Shown here: positions 1 to 6,701 of the stretch, piece by piece
How the letters are laid out: the number at the start of each line of letters is the position of its first letter
How positions within the stretch are numbered: the stretch's first letter is position 1
Source of the DNA: Chlorobiota bacterium
GTDB taxonomy: Bacteria; Bacteroidota; Ignavibacteria; Ignavibacteriales; Ignavibacteriaceae
Reading direction: 5' to 3'
Length of the DNA stretch: 19,058 bases
NCBI GenBank assembly: GCA_008363265.1
Contig: RHKR01000013.1
Location: 1 to 19,058, forward strand
The notes under the pieces: generated by a model
What the model was told of the DNA's origin: nothing
The model's database searches: none
What the model saw: the letters and a program-made list of their open reading frames with translations, nothing else
Program-made: the position numbers and the translations under genes

Positions 1-689
1 CTGTTGGTGAATTCCTGTTTCTTATTGAACTGGATCGACTGTACAAAGTCGAGGGTAAAACGGTCGGCGGAAATATAGTGTACCTTCTTTGTCCGGTCGT
101 TCTGGACCACCGCATTGCCGATCGCGTGGATAAGGTGGGTTTTACCGAGTCCCACACCCCCGTAGATAAAAAGAGGATTGAATGAGGTGCCGCCCGGATT
201 CTCGCCGATGGCGTAAGCAGCCGCGCGGGCGAGCTGGTTCGACTCACCCTTTATAAAATTTTCAAAGGTGTATTTGGTGATGATATTTGATTCGAAGAAA
301 TCTTCGTCACCATCATCTTCTACTGCCGGCTTAACCAGCGATGCCGGATCAACTGTTATCTTTGGTGTTGCTGTTTGAACAGGCACCACTTCCGGCTCTT
401 TAAGGGTTTCATTAACAACCACATACTTTATTGAGCCGTTCTCGCCGAGAACATCTTTTATACTCTTTGAAATATGGGAGTTATAACGTTCCGCTATCCA
501 GTCGTAGAAGAAATTATTGGGCAATTGAATGGTTAAAGTATCCCCCGCGAGCGATATTGGCTTTATCGGAATGAACCACGTGTTGAAGGTCATTACCGGC
601 ACGAGGGGACGTATCTTTTCGAGGCATTCTCTCCAAACAGTGTCAGCATTTTGATTGCTGTCCTGAACAAGAATTTGAGAATTGATCAT
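1..689 (-). CDS. dnaA: Chromosomal replication initiator DnaA (N-terminal part, cut by window edge)
   Basis: DnaA is the AAA+ ATPase that binds DnaA boxes and melts oriC. Reading the minus strand from ATG at 689 gives about 229 codons with no stop before the window edge, so the C-terminal AAA+ remainder and the DNA-binding domain IV are missing here. Residues about 12-85 look like domain I (VWRECLEKIRPLV, FNTWFIPIKPISL, NNFFYDWIAERY). A low-complexity linker (domain II, PEVVPVQTATPK and an acidic DDGDEDFF) follows. Domain III starts at KYTFENFIKGESNQLA and carries the Walker A motif GGVGLGKTHL with AIGN after it. There is no Shine-Dalgarno sequence before the start; instead a perfect DnaA box begins 4 nt upstream of the ATG. 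The gene is divergent from rpmH across the oriC-like region. Identification is secure; only the truncation by the window edge limits it. Confidence 0.97.
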   Translation of the reverse strand, partial: MINSQILVQDSNQNADTVWRECLEKIRPLVPVMTFNTWFIPIKPISLAGDTLTIQLPNNFFYDWIAERYNSHISKSIKDVLGENGSIKYVVVNETLKEPEVVPVQTATPKITVDPASLVKPAVEDDGDEDFFESNIITKYTFENFIKGESNQLARAAAYAIGENPGGTSFNPLFIYGGVGLGKTHLIHAIGNAVVQNDRTKKVHYISADRFTLDFVQSIQFNKKQEFTN

Positions 690-692
690 AAG

Positions 693-701
693 TTATCCAC
701 A
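693..701 (+). promoter_or_regulatory. DnaA box TTATCCACA next to the dnaA start codon
   Basis: This is an exact match to the strong DnaA box TTATCCACA. It lies 4 nt upstream of the dnaA ATG (689), so bound DnaA would cover the translation start region and probably the leader of dnaA. The 13-base AAGTTATCCACAA (690-702) recurs exactly at 907-919. Confidence 0.88.
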
Positions 702-757
702 ACTACAAGTGTTGATTTTTGAATGAGTTACTAACATCTGTTAATACCGGCGTCAAG

Positions 758-766
758 TTATCAACA
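758..766 (+). promoter_or_regulatory. DnaA box TTATCAACA
   Basis: TTATCAACA differs by one base from the strong consensus and is again preceded by AAG. It overlaps the left arm of the perfect 8-bp inverted repeat at 761-784, whose right arm gives a box-like TGTTGAAAA on the opposite strand. Confidence 0.7.
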
Positions 767-784
767 ATATGTTAACATTGTTGA
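761..784. repeat. Inverted repeat in oriC (8-bp arms, 8-nt spacer)
   Basis: TCAACAAT (761-768) and ATTGTTGA (777-784) are perfect reverse complements around ATGTTAAC. Each arm carries part of a DnaA-box-like TCAACA, so this could be a mirrored pair of protein sites rather than an RNA hairpin. Confidence 0.6.
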
Positions 785-862
785 AAAGCGGGTAAGTGTA
801 GAAAATTAAACTTGTTAGAGTGCTTCTTTTTAAACTGTTCAACAAGTGAACCTGTTTATAAT

Positions 863-891
863 GCGTGAAACCCCGTGAAACTTTTTCACGC
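863..891. repeat. Nested GCGTGAAA/TTTCACGC repeats in oriC
   Basis: CGTGAAA (874-880) can pair with TTTCACG (884-890) across a 3-nt loop. The upstream copy GCGTGAAA (863-870) can pair with TTTCACGC (884-891) across 13 nt. The two left arms compete for one right arm. Function is unknown; a protein operator or an extruded hairpin is possible. Confidence 0.6.
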
Positions 892-898
892 CGAAAAG

Positions 899-918
899 TT
901 ATTAACAAGTTATCCACA
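899..918 (+). promoter_or_regulatory. Tandem DnaA boxes TTATTAACA and TTATCCACA, 11 bp apart
   Basis: TTATTAACA (899-907) is followed by the perfect box TTATCCACA (910-918). Their starts are 11 bp apart, about one helical turn, in the same orientation. Both are preceded by AAG, so the two 12-base units (896-907 and 907-918) abut and share one base. This head-to-tail spacing suits cooperative DnaA filament formation. Confidence 0.8.
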
Positions 919-1018
919 ATTTGTGACCGATAATTTACAATGGAAAAATATGAGGTAGCGCTTATATCAAGCAAGTTAAATCTGTTAAAAAGGAGGGGAG
1001 TGTAAAAAAATAAAAAAG

Positions 1019-1049
1019 TTGTTTAATTTTACGAAAAGTCGTAAATTTG
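1019..1049 (+). promoter_or_regulatory. rpmH promoter of the Bacteroidota type (TTG - 20 nt - TAnnTTTG)
   Basis: TAAATTTG at 1042-1049 is an exact match to the Bacteroidota -7 element TAnnTTTG. A TTG at 1019-1021 lies 20 nt before it, the expected place for the -33 element. The start of rpmH follows 28 nt later. The spacer holds the perfect palindrome TTTACGAAAAGTCGTAAA (1028-1045), which overlaps the -7 element and could be an operator. Confidence 0.65.
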
Positions 1050-1077
1050 CAGTCTTTAATGAAAAGGAGTTTTTGGA

Positions 1078-1230
1078 ATGAAAAGAACTTTCCAGCCAAG
1101 TAACAGAAAAAGAAGAAACAAACACGGATTCAGAGAAAGAATGAGTTCAGTGGGCGGCAGAAAAGTGCTTGCTGCACGCCGTAAAAAAGGAAGACATAAA
1201 CTTACCGTCAGCGACGAGTCGAGATTTTGA
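1078..1230 (+). CDS. rpmH: 50S ribosomal protein L34
   Basis: L34 is a small, very basic protein of the large ribosomal subunit. The 50-codon frame starts [20 protein letters not shown] and contains the diagnostic [21 protein letters not shown] segment, so identity is clear. Compared with the usual 44-46 residues it has a short extra tail (TVSDESRF). A good ribosome-binding site, AAAAGGAG, lies about 9 nt before the ATG, in contrast to most starts in this window. The stop TGA (1228-1230) overlaps the TTG start of rnpA, which suggests coupled translation. It is divergent from dnaA, the usual arrangement near oriC. Confidence 0.97.
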   Translation: MKRTFQPSNRKRRNKHGFRERMSSVGGRKVLAARRKKGRHKLTVSDESRF

Positions 1231-1631
1231 GAAAACTTTCTCTTAATAAAAGAGAAAGAATAAAAGGAAGTACTTCCTTTGAAAAAATTTACAGCTCGGG
1301 CAAGAAGATCATCTCTTCCGACAAGAGAGTAAGGGCAGTATATAAAGTTGAGTTTCCCACAGCCACCCCTTTCGTCAAACTGGGTGTGGCTGTTTCCAAA
1401 AAAGCGGGTAATGCCTGCTTCAGGAACAGGGTAAAAAGACTCCTGAGGGAATCATTCAGGTTGAACAAGCCGGAATTGAAAGTAAACCTGGGCCTTTATA
1501 TATTGCTCTCTCCTTACTCTTTTCTCGATAAAGAAAGAAAGTACAGGCTCTCTTATTTTTCAGACAGTGTTATCGACGTTATTAACAAGATATACTCCGG
1601 CATCAACGTGGCTCAACCGGGTGACCAATAA
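1227..1631 (+). CDS. rnpA: Ribonuclease P protein component
   Basis: RnpA is the protein subunit that helps the RNase P RNA trim the 5' leader of pre-tRNAs. The 134-residue product has the family order: an N-terminal basic segment ([20 protein letters not shown]), the central [18 protein letters not shown] strand and the RNR signature ([13 protein letters not shown], residues about 66-78). Length is normal to slightly long (about 110-130 is usual). The start is TTG at 1227, embedded in the rpmH stop (TTGA), so its ribosome-binding information must lie inside rpmH; reinitiation after rpmH is the likely mode. No yidD gene follows, although yidD often sits between rnpA and yidC; the 78-nt gap to yidC holds no open frame of note. 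Confidence 0.96.
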   Translation: MRKLSLNKRERIKGSTSFEKIYSSGKKIISSDKRVRAVYKVEFPTATPFVKLGVAVSKKAGNACFRNRVKRLLRESFRLNKPELKVNLGLYILLSPYSFLDKERKYRLSYFSDSVIDVINKIYSGINVAQPGDQ

Positions 1632-1709
1632 CCCATTCACGGACTTAATATATCATTCCCCACCCGACACACTTTACTTATCAGCGAACAATAATTATCA
1701 GGAAATTTA

Positions 1710-3587
1710 ATGGATAAACAAGCAACAATCGGCTTCATTTTGATTGGCTTGATTTTGATGGTATGGTTATACTGGACGACACCACAGACACCCCCTCCCG
1801 GAACCAAAACAGGGAAGGACTCTCTGCTTGTCCTCGATTCGATAGCTAAAAACAGCTCCAAACCGAAAGATTCCGCTAAAGCCGCAGTGGCTAAAACAGG
1901 CGATTCAACCGCCAAAGCACCGGCCGCGGTAAATAAAACCCCGTTCTCCTCCGATTCACTCTCCGAGAGAAGGTTCACTGTGGAAAACGACCTGGTAATT
2001 ATGGAGTTTTCGACCAAAGGTGGCGGCTTAAGGAAAATTTATCTTAAAGATTACAAAAACTGGTACAACGATACCATACCGGCGACCGCCCCTGTCACCC
2101 AGAGATATGTGCAGCTTCTTGATACCACAAGGGGAAGCGGACTTAGCCTTGAGTTTGTAGATCAGCCCGGCAGAAAAGTTTCAACATCGGATATTGTGTT
2201 TAATACAAACAGCGATAAACCCTCGTATAAACTGAAGGGAAAGGATTCCCTGGTTGTTGAATTCTCCACAACACCCGATTCAAACGGGTCTGCCATAGCA
2301 TTCCGTTATACCATTCATGGTGACAGGTACGATCTCGGTTTCAATGTTCAGATGAAGAATCTGAAAAACGTGATCGCGAGAAACCAGTACCAGCTCGCCT
2401 GGAGGAACGGACTCAATCACGTTGAACAGTACATCAAAGATGAAGCCAACTACTCGAATGCTTCAGTAATGTTCGGTGATGAACACGTTATCTTCAATTC
2501 CGAGAGCGGAAAAGAAGAGCAGACAGGTCAGGTTAACTGGATGTCGGTGAAGAATAAATACTTCACTTCAACCCTTGTTCCTGTAAACCCCCAACTAACG
2601 GAGGGTTATGAACTTGCGGCAACCAACTACAAAGCAAATGCGGACGCAGTTTGGAAAGTTTACGATGCCACCGTCAGGTTCAAGTATGCCGGTGACAGTG
2701 TGGTTTCAAACAACTTCATGTACTATGTGGGTCCCGCCGATTACAAGATATTGAAAGATTACGGCAGCAAACTCTCAGAGATCGTTGATTTCGGCAGTTT
2801 TTTCGGAATAAGGTTCCTCGTAAGACCGATAGCCGAGTTCTTCCTCCTTCCGTTGTTCGTTTTCCTCTATTCATTCATACCGAACTACGGAATCGTTATA
2901 ATTATCTTCTCGTTGATCATCAAGATCATTCTCCATCCTTTAACGAAGAACACATATGCTTCGATGAAGAAGATGCAGTTGCTTCAGCCGAAGATCAAAG
3001 AGATAAAGGAAAAGTATAAAGACGACGCACAGAAGCAGCAGAAGGAAACGATGGCGCTGTACTCGACCTACGGCATAAACCCCGCGGGCGGTTGCCTTCC
3101 GATGATCCTTCAGATGCCGGTGTTTATCGCCCTGTTTGGAACATTCCAGACAGCGATCCAGCTCAGAGGTGAAGGTTTTATCTGGTGGATAACGGATCTT
3201 TCAAGGCCGGATGTGCTGTTCGCCCTTCCGTTTACGATCCCCCTGTTCGGGGTTCACGAAGTGTCGGGGCTCGCGCTCCTGATGGGTGTTACCACTTTCC
3301 TTCAGCAGAAGATGACCACAACCGATCCTTCACAGAAGGCACTGGTATATATAATGCCCGTATTCCTGACAATACTTTTTATGACATTCCCGTCGGGCCT
3401 TAACCTTTACTATTTCATGTTCAATCTCTTCTCCATCGCCCAGCAGTACTGGGTGAACAATTACGGCAAACAGGTTGAACTGGTGCCAATTCCGGCTGAC
3501 AAAAGGAAGAAGGGTTTTATGGCCCGCCTTACTGACGCGGCTGAAAAGAGCTCGCATATGCAGCAGCAGAACAAGAAAAGAAAATAA
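1710..3587 (+). CDS. yidC: Membrane protein insertase YidC/Oxa1
   Basis: YidC inserts and folds inner-membrane proteins, alone or with the Sec translocon. The 625 residues show the Gram-negative layout. TM1 is at about 6-22. A Ser/Thr/Lys/Pro-rich linker (about 25-85) leads to a large periplasmic beta domain (about 88-345). The conserved insertase core starts near 365 (IRFLVRPIAEFFLLPLFVFLYSF) and includes KIILHPLTKNTYASMKKMQLLQPKIKEI and GGCLPMILQMPVFIALFGTF. Lys405 sits where Escherichia coli has the groove arginine; from memory lysine is usual in Bacteroidota. The tail is strongly basic (KRKKG, QQNKKRK), as in YidC proteins that contact ribosomes. A GGAAATTT precedes the ATG. Its position after rnpA is the classic origin-cluster order. 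Confidence 0.97.
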   Translation: MDKQATIGFILIGLILMVWLYWTTPQTPPPGTKTGKDSLLVLDSIAKNSSKPKDSAKAAVAKTGDSTAKAPAAVNKTPFSSDSLSERRFTVENDLVIMEFSTKGGGLRKIYLKDYKNWYNDTIPATAPVTQRYVQLLDTTRGSGLSLEFVDQPGRKVSTSDIVFNTNSDKPSYKLKGKDSLVVEFSTTPDSNGSAIAFRYTIHGDRYDLGFNVQMKNLKNVIARNQYQLAWRNGLNHVEQYIKDEANYSNASVMFGDEHVIFNSESGKEEQTGQVNWMSVKNKYFTSTLVPVNPQLTEGYELAATNYKANADAVWKVYDATVRFKYAGDSVVSNNFMYYVGPADYKILKDYGSKLSEIVDFGSFFGIRFLVRPIAEFFLLPLFVFLYSFIPNYGIVIIIFSLIIKIILHPLTKNTYASMKKMQLLQPKIKEIKEKYKDDAQKQQKETMALYSTYGINPAGGCLPMILQMPVFIALFGTFQTAIQLRGEGFIWWITDLSRPDVLFALPFTIPLFGVHEVSGLALLMGVTTFLQQKMTTTDPSQKALVYIMPVFLTILFMTFPSGLNLYYFMFNLFSIAQQYWVNNYGKQVELVPIPADKRKKGFMARLTDAAEKSSHMQQQNKKRK

Positions 3588-3615
3588 TTACTTCTCCTGA
3601 AGAAGATGTTTTCGT

Positions 3616-6048
3616 ATGAATTTTTCAGTCAAACCGGCCCGGCCGGTAAGAACCCTCTTTTTTATCCTGCTATTTCAGGTGTCGCTGTTCGCGCAGTACA
3701 GCGACACCCTGTTTCTTAAACTGGATTACCGCACTCTTAAACACCCCTTCGGGATCGAGTACAAGGAGCCCTCTCTTTACCCATCCATAACTTATGCCCT
3801 CAGCGGAGGCGGTGCCCGCGGAATATCACAGATAGGTGTCCTTAAAGCGTTTGAAGAAAAGGGAATTTACCCCTCGACCATCGTGGCCACAAGCATCGGA
3901 AGTATTGTCGGGGGGCTCTACAGCCTTGGTTACTCGGTTGATGAACTTGACTCACTTGCTGAAATAATCGACTGGAACTCAATAATCGCGATAAATAGCC
4001 GGGAGAACAGAAACAACCTCTTTGTAGATCAGAAGATCACAGGTTCCGCGCCGTATGTACCGACCTCGCCTCGGGCGAACCCTATGTGATAGGCGAAGGG
4101 TCACTTTCACGCGCTATCCGTGCGAGCTCAAGTGTTTCATTCTTCCTCTCACCTGTGGAGTATGATTCTGTTCTCTTGGCCGATGGCGGTCTCGTGGCAA
4201 ACATACCGGTTTCGATCGCTAGATCTTATTCTGACGGACTCGTCGTGGCTGTAAACTCGACCAGCCCACTGAATCCGAAGGAAAATCTTAAATATCCCTG
4301 GGTACTTGCCGACCAGTTCGTCAGTATTCCGATGAAAAAACTGAATGAGAAAGAGGCCAAACTCGCTGATGTTCTTGTCCAGCCCGAAATAGGTGACAAA
4401 AACTCGGGTGATTTTTCAGGATTCGATTCCCTGATAAATGCCGGATATGAGGCCGGAAGTGCAGCGGCAGTAATCCTTAAGGGTAAGATAGATTCTTTAA
4501 TAACCACTTCCTTTGCCGGGAAAGATTCTGTAATTTTCGGTCTGACTCCCCATCCCCAGTGCAAACACGCGGGAAATATTATCAGTAAAACGATCAGCGG
4601 CGGGGGTGTTAAGCTTTCGGACATTTACCGTGAGCTTATCTATCTCGAAAAATCATCCGGTTTTGAGGAAATAAAAGCCTATATTTTCACCGAAAAAGAC
4701 GGTCGAAAAGTACTCAAGGTTGAACCCGTGAACTACCCTGTCGTGTGGGGTGTAAGGATCAGGATCGATGGGACTGACTCGTTACCAACGGGAGCACCGG
4801 TCGAAATGATTTCCGGAAAACCATTCTCCCCGCTGACCACCATCACCTTCATTAAAACGATCATCAAGAAGATGAGGCTTGAGGGGAACGCCCTTTTCGC
4901 GCTGAAAAATGCCGCTTTTAACCGTGAAAGCGGAGAAATGCTACTCGACTTCGACGGGGGGCACATCGGGGAGATCGAAATAACAGGACATGTTAACACA
5001 AACACCACCGTTATACTTCGTGAGATACCTCTCGATGAAGGGGATATTCTCGATCTCAACGCGCTCCGTTCAGGCGCCGCAGATAAACCTCGACGTAAGG
5101 GACGCAAACTTCTTTTCCACCGGAAGTGAACTCGGTCTGATCATGTTCATAAGCCCGAGAAAACTCTCGGCCGAAATTGAATCCAGGTCAAACAGGATTT
5201 TCGATACATATCTTACCTACAAGATCGGGCTTCACTACAACCAGCGCGATATTTTCAGGTACAGGGATGATCCCGCAGGCTCCACTTCTTTCTACACCAG
5301 GTCGCAGTCGGGCGAATACCGTCAGGTGTTGATAGGAGCATCATTCTGGCTTGGAACACAGGTCGGAAGATTCGGTAACCTGATCGCGAAGGCAAAATAC
5401 GAACTTAACAGGATCCAGGATATAACCTCAAGCAGCGCCATCGTTTACGATGCTCCCATATTCAATATCAATGTATCGACAACAATAGATACAAAGGATA
5501 AATACCCATACCCGACAGAAGGAATCCTGTTCAACGGTTTTTATGAGACGGGCCTTAGTTTTCTGAGTGCTAACACCGGTTATACAAGCTTTGGAGCAAA
5601 GTTCGAAGGGTATGTGCCTCTGACGGCACGCACCACCATGATCGCTTCCGGTGAGATCGGATTTGCCGATCAGACACTTCCACTCTCCCAGCAGTTCTCG
5701 TTCGGTGGTTTGAGATCGTTCTACGGCATGCGCCAGGATGAGTTCAGAGGAAGACAGTTGCTGAAACTTGGAGTCGACTACAGGTTCCTCCTCCCTTTCA
5801 AAGTGTTTTTTGATGCGTATGTTACAGCAGGTTACAACATCGGTTCGATCTGGGAACAGGAAGAGAAGATAACGCTCAGAGGGCTGCAGCACGGCGTGGC
5901 TCTCGGACTCTCGTTCAAAACCCCGATCGGTCCCGCCGATTTCTCCCTCGCGAGGAGCTTTAAATTGGTAAATTCCCTCACCGGAGGGGAGAACCCCGTC
6001 TCCTGGGGGCCGGTGCAGTTCTATTTCTCGATCGGGTATTACTATTGA
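3616..6048 (+). pseudogene. Broken patatin-like phospholipase / Omp85 outer-membrane protein
   Basis: Intact relatives have a signal peptide, a periplasmic patatin lipase, a POTRA-like domain and a C-terminal BamA-type barrel (PlpD-like). Three pieces of that layout are seen in order. Piece 1 (3616 to about 4045) has a signal peptide ending LFA-Q, the oxyanion loop SGGGARG (63-69) and the nucleophile motif ATSIG (Ser93; usually GTSIG). Piece 2 (about 4050-5075, another frame) reads FRAVCTDLASGEPYVIG, then the catalytic DGG of LLADGGLVANIPV and the POTRA-like EIPLDEGDILDLNALRSG. Piece 3 (about 5080-6048, back in the first frame) reads NLDVRDANFFSTGSELGL and barrel strands to a terminal tyrosine. 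At both joins the expected linking sequence (roughly 40-80 residues, judged from family memory) is missing and the frame changes, so deletions rather than single-base slips are likely. Either this is a recent pseudogene or the assembly is wrong here. Flanks are yidC (28 nt upstream) and hslV. Confidence 0.85.
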
Positions 6049-6093
6049 TCCCGGGGGAGAATTTAGCGCACATCTTAAATCGTGGTTATTATA

Positions 6094-6101
6094 TAAGTTT
6101 C
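6094..6101 (+). promoter_or_regulatory. Possible hslVU promoter -7 element
   Basis: TAAGTTTC (6094-6101) matches TAnnTTTG at five of the six fixed positions, within an A/T-rich TTATTATATAAG run about 43 nt before the hslV start. No good -33 element was seen. The 95-nt gap 6049-6143 holds nothing else recognisable, so a promoter for hslVU is expected here. Confidence 0.3.
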
Positions 6102-6143
6102 GTCAGACCTTAATTTAAATTCAAAAAATAGAACGGAAGCAAG

Positions 6144-6701
6144 ATGGACGGCAAGATCCGCTCAACAACTATAATCGGGATAATACACAACGGCCAAGCG
6201 GCAATCGGTGGAGATGGTCAGGTAACCCTCGGCAGCACGATAATGAAACACAACGCAATGAAGATTAGAAAAATCTCGGGCGGTAAGGTGCTTTGTGGCT
6301 TCGCGGGAGCTTCCGCGGATGCCTTCACACTGATGGAAAGGTTTGAGGACAAACTCGAACAGTACCGCGGTAACGTTAACCGCGCCGCTGTGGAACTTGC
6401 AAAAGAGTGGAGAACCGACCGTTACCTCAGGAAACTGGAAGCGCTTCTTGCCGTGGTTTCCCCTGATACAGCACTGATAATCTCCGGAAATGGTGACGTT
6501 ATCGAACCCCAAGACAAGATCGTGGCGATCGGTTCCGGGGGAAATTACGCACTCGCCGCGGCCAGGATGCTCGTAAAGTTCAGCAGCCTCTCTGCTCAGG
6601 AGATAGTGCGCGAAAGCCTTGGTACCGCCGCTGATATCTGCATTTACACCAACAATAATATCGTTGTCGAAACCATTGAAAACAGGGAGGAAAACAATTG
6701 A
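6144..6701 (+). CDS. hslV: ATP-dependent protease peptidase subunit HslV (ClpQ)
   Basis: HslV forms the double-hexamer proteolytic chamber that works with the HslU ATPase to degrade unfolded or regulatory proteins in the cytoplasm. The 185-residue product carries the N-terminal threonine peptidase core: RSTTIIGI with the probable nucleophile Thr8, GGDGQVTLG (22-30), Lys40 (equivalent to Lys33 of the mature E. coli enzyme) and [17 protein letters not shown] (52-68). Unlike E. coli HslV, where only Met is removed, the nucleophile is preceded by seven residues (MDGKIRS), so a short propeptide must be removed. A GGAAG lies 8 nt before the ATG. Its TGA stop overlaps the TTG start of hslU, so the pair is translationally coupled. 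Confidence 0.97.
   Translation: MDGKIRSTTIIGIIHNGQAAIGGDGQVTLGSTIMKHNAMKIRKISGGKVLCGFAGASADAFTLMERFEDKLEQYRGNVNRAAVELAKEWRTDRYLRKLEALLAVVSPDTALIISGNGDVIEPQDKIVAIGSGGNYALAAARMLVKFSSLSAQEIVRESLGTAADICIYTNNNIVVETIENREENN

Larger units (their letters stand above)
690..1077. other. oriC: Probable chromosomal replication origin (oriC) region
   Basis: This 388-base AT-rich stretch between divergent dnaA and rpmH holds no credible gene. It contains four DnaA boxes on the plus strand, all preceded by AAG (starting at 693, 758, 899 and 910). Looser matches lie in the opposite orientation, for example TGTTTATAA at 853-861. It also has several inverted repeats (761-784, 863-891, 1028-1045) and a very A/T-rich tract at about 1002-1032 that could serve as the unwinding element. 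The dnaA/rpmH junction is a classic oriC site in many bacteria, which supports the call. The exact unwinding site cannot be decided from sequence alone. Confidence 0.82.

Noticed and set aside
753..974. 73-codon open frame on the minus strand inside the origin region
   Set aside because: It runs over the DnaA boxes and inverted repeats, has no ribosome-binding site and no recognisable protein pattern; chance frame.
991..1006. Strong Shine-Dalgarno-like AGGAGGGGAG followed by GTG
   Set aside because: The GTG is followed at once by TAA, so no protein can be made; the purine run may be structural or part of the origin.
1637..2017. 126-codon minus-strand frame opposite the start of yidC
   Set aside because: Antisense to the yidC TM1 and linker region; low-complexity composition mirrors the yidC linker.
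3616..5129. Programmed ribosomal frameshifting or reinitiation (GTGA overlap at 4086-4089) joining the patatin pieces
   Set aside because: Frameshifting cannot restore the missing linking segments at either join, and no slippery heptamer was seen; deletion or assembly error fits better.
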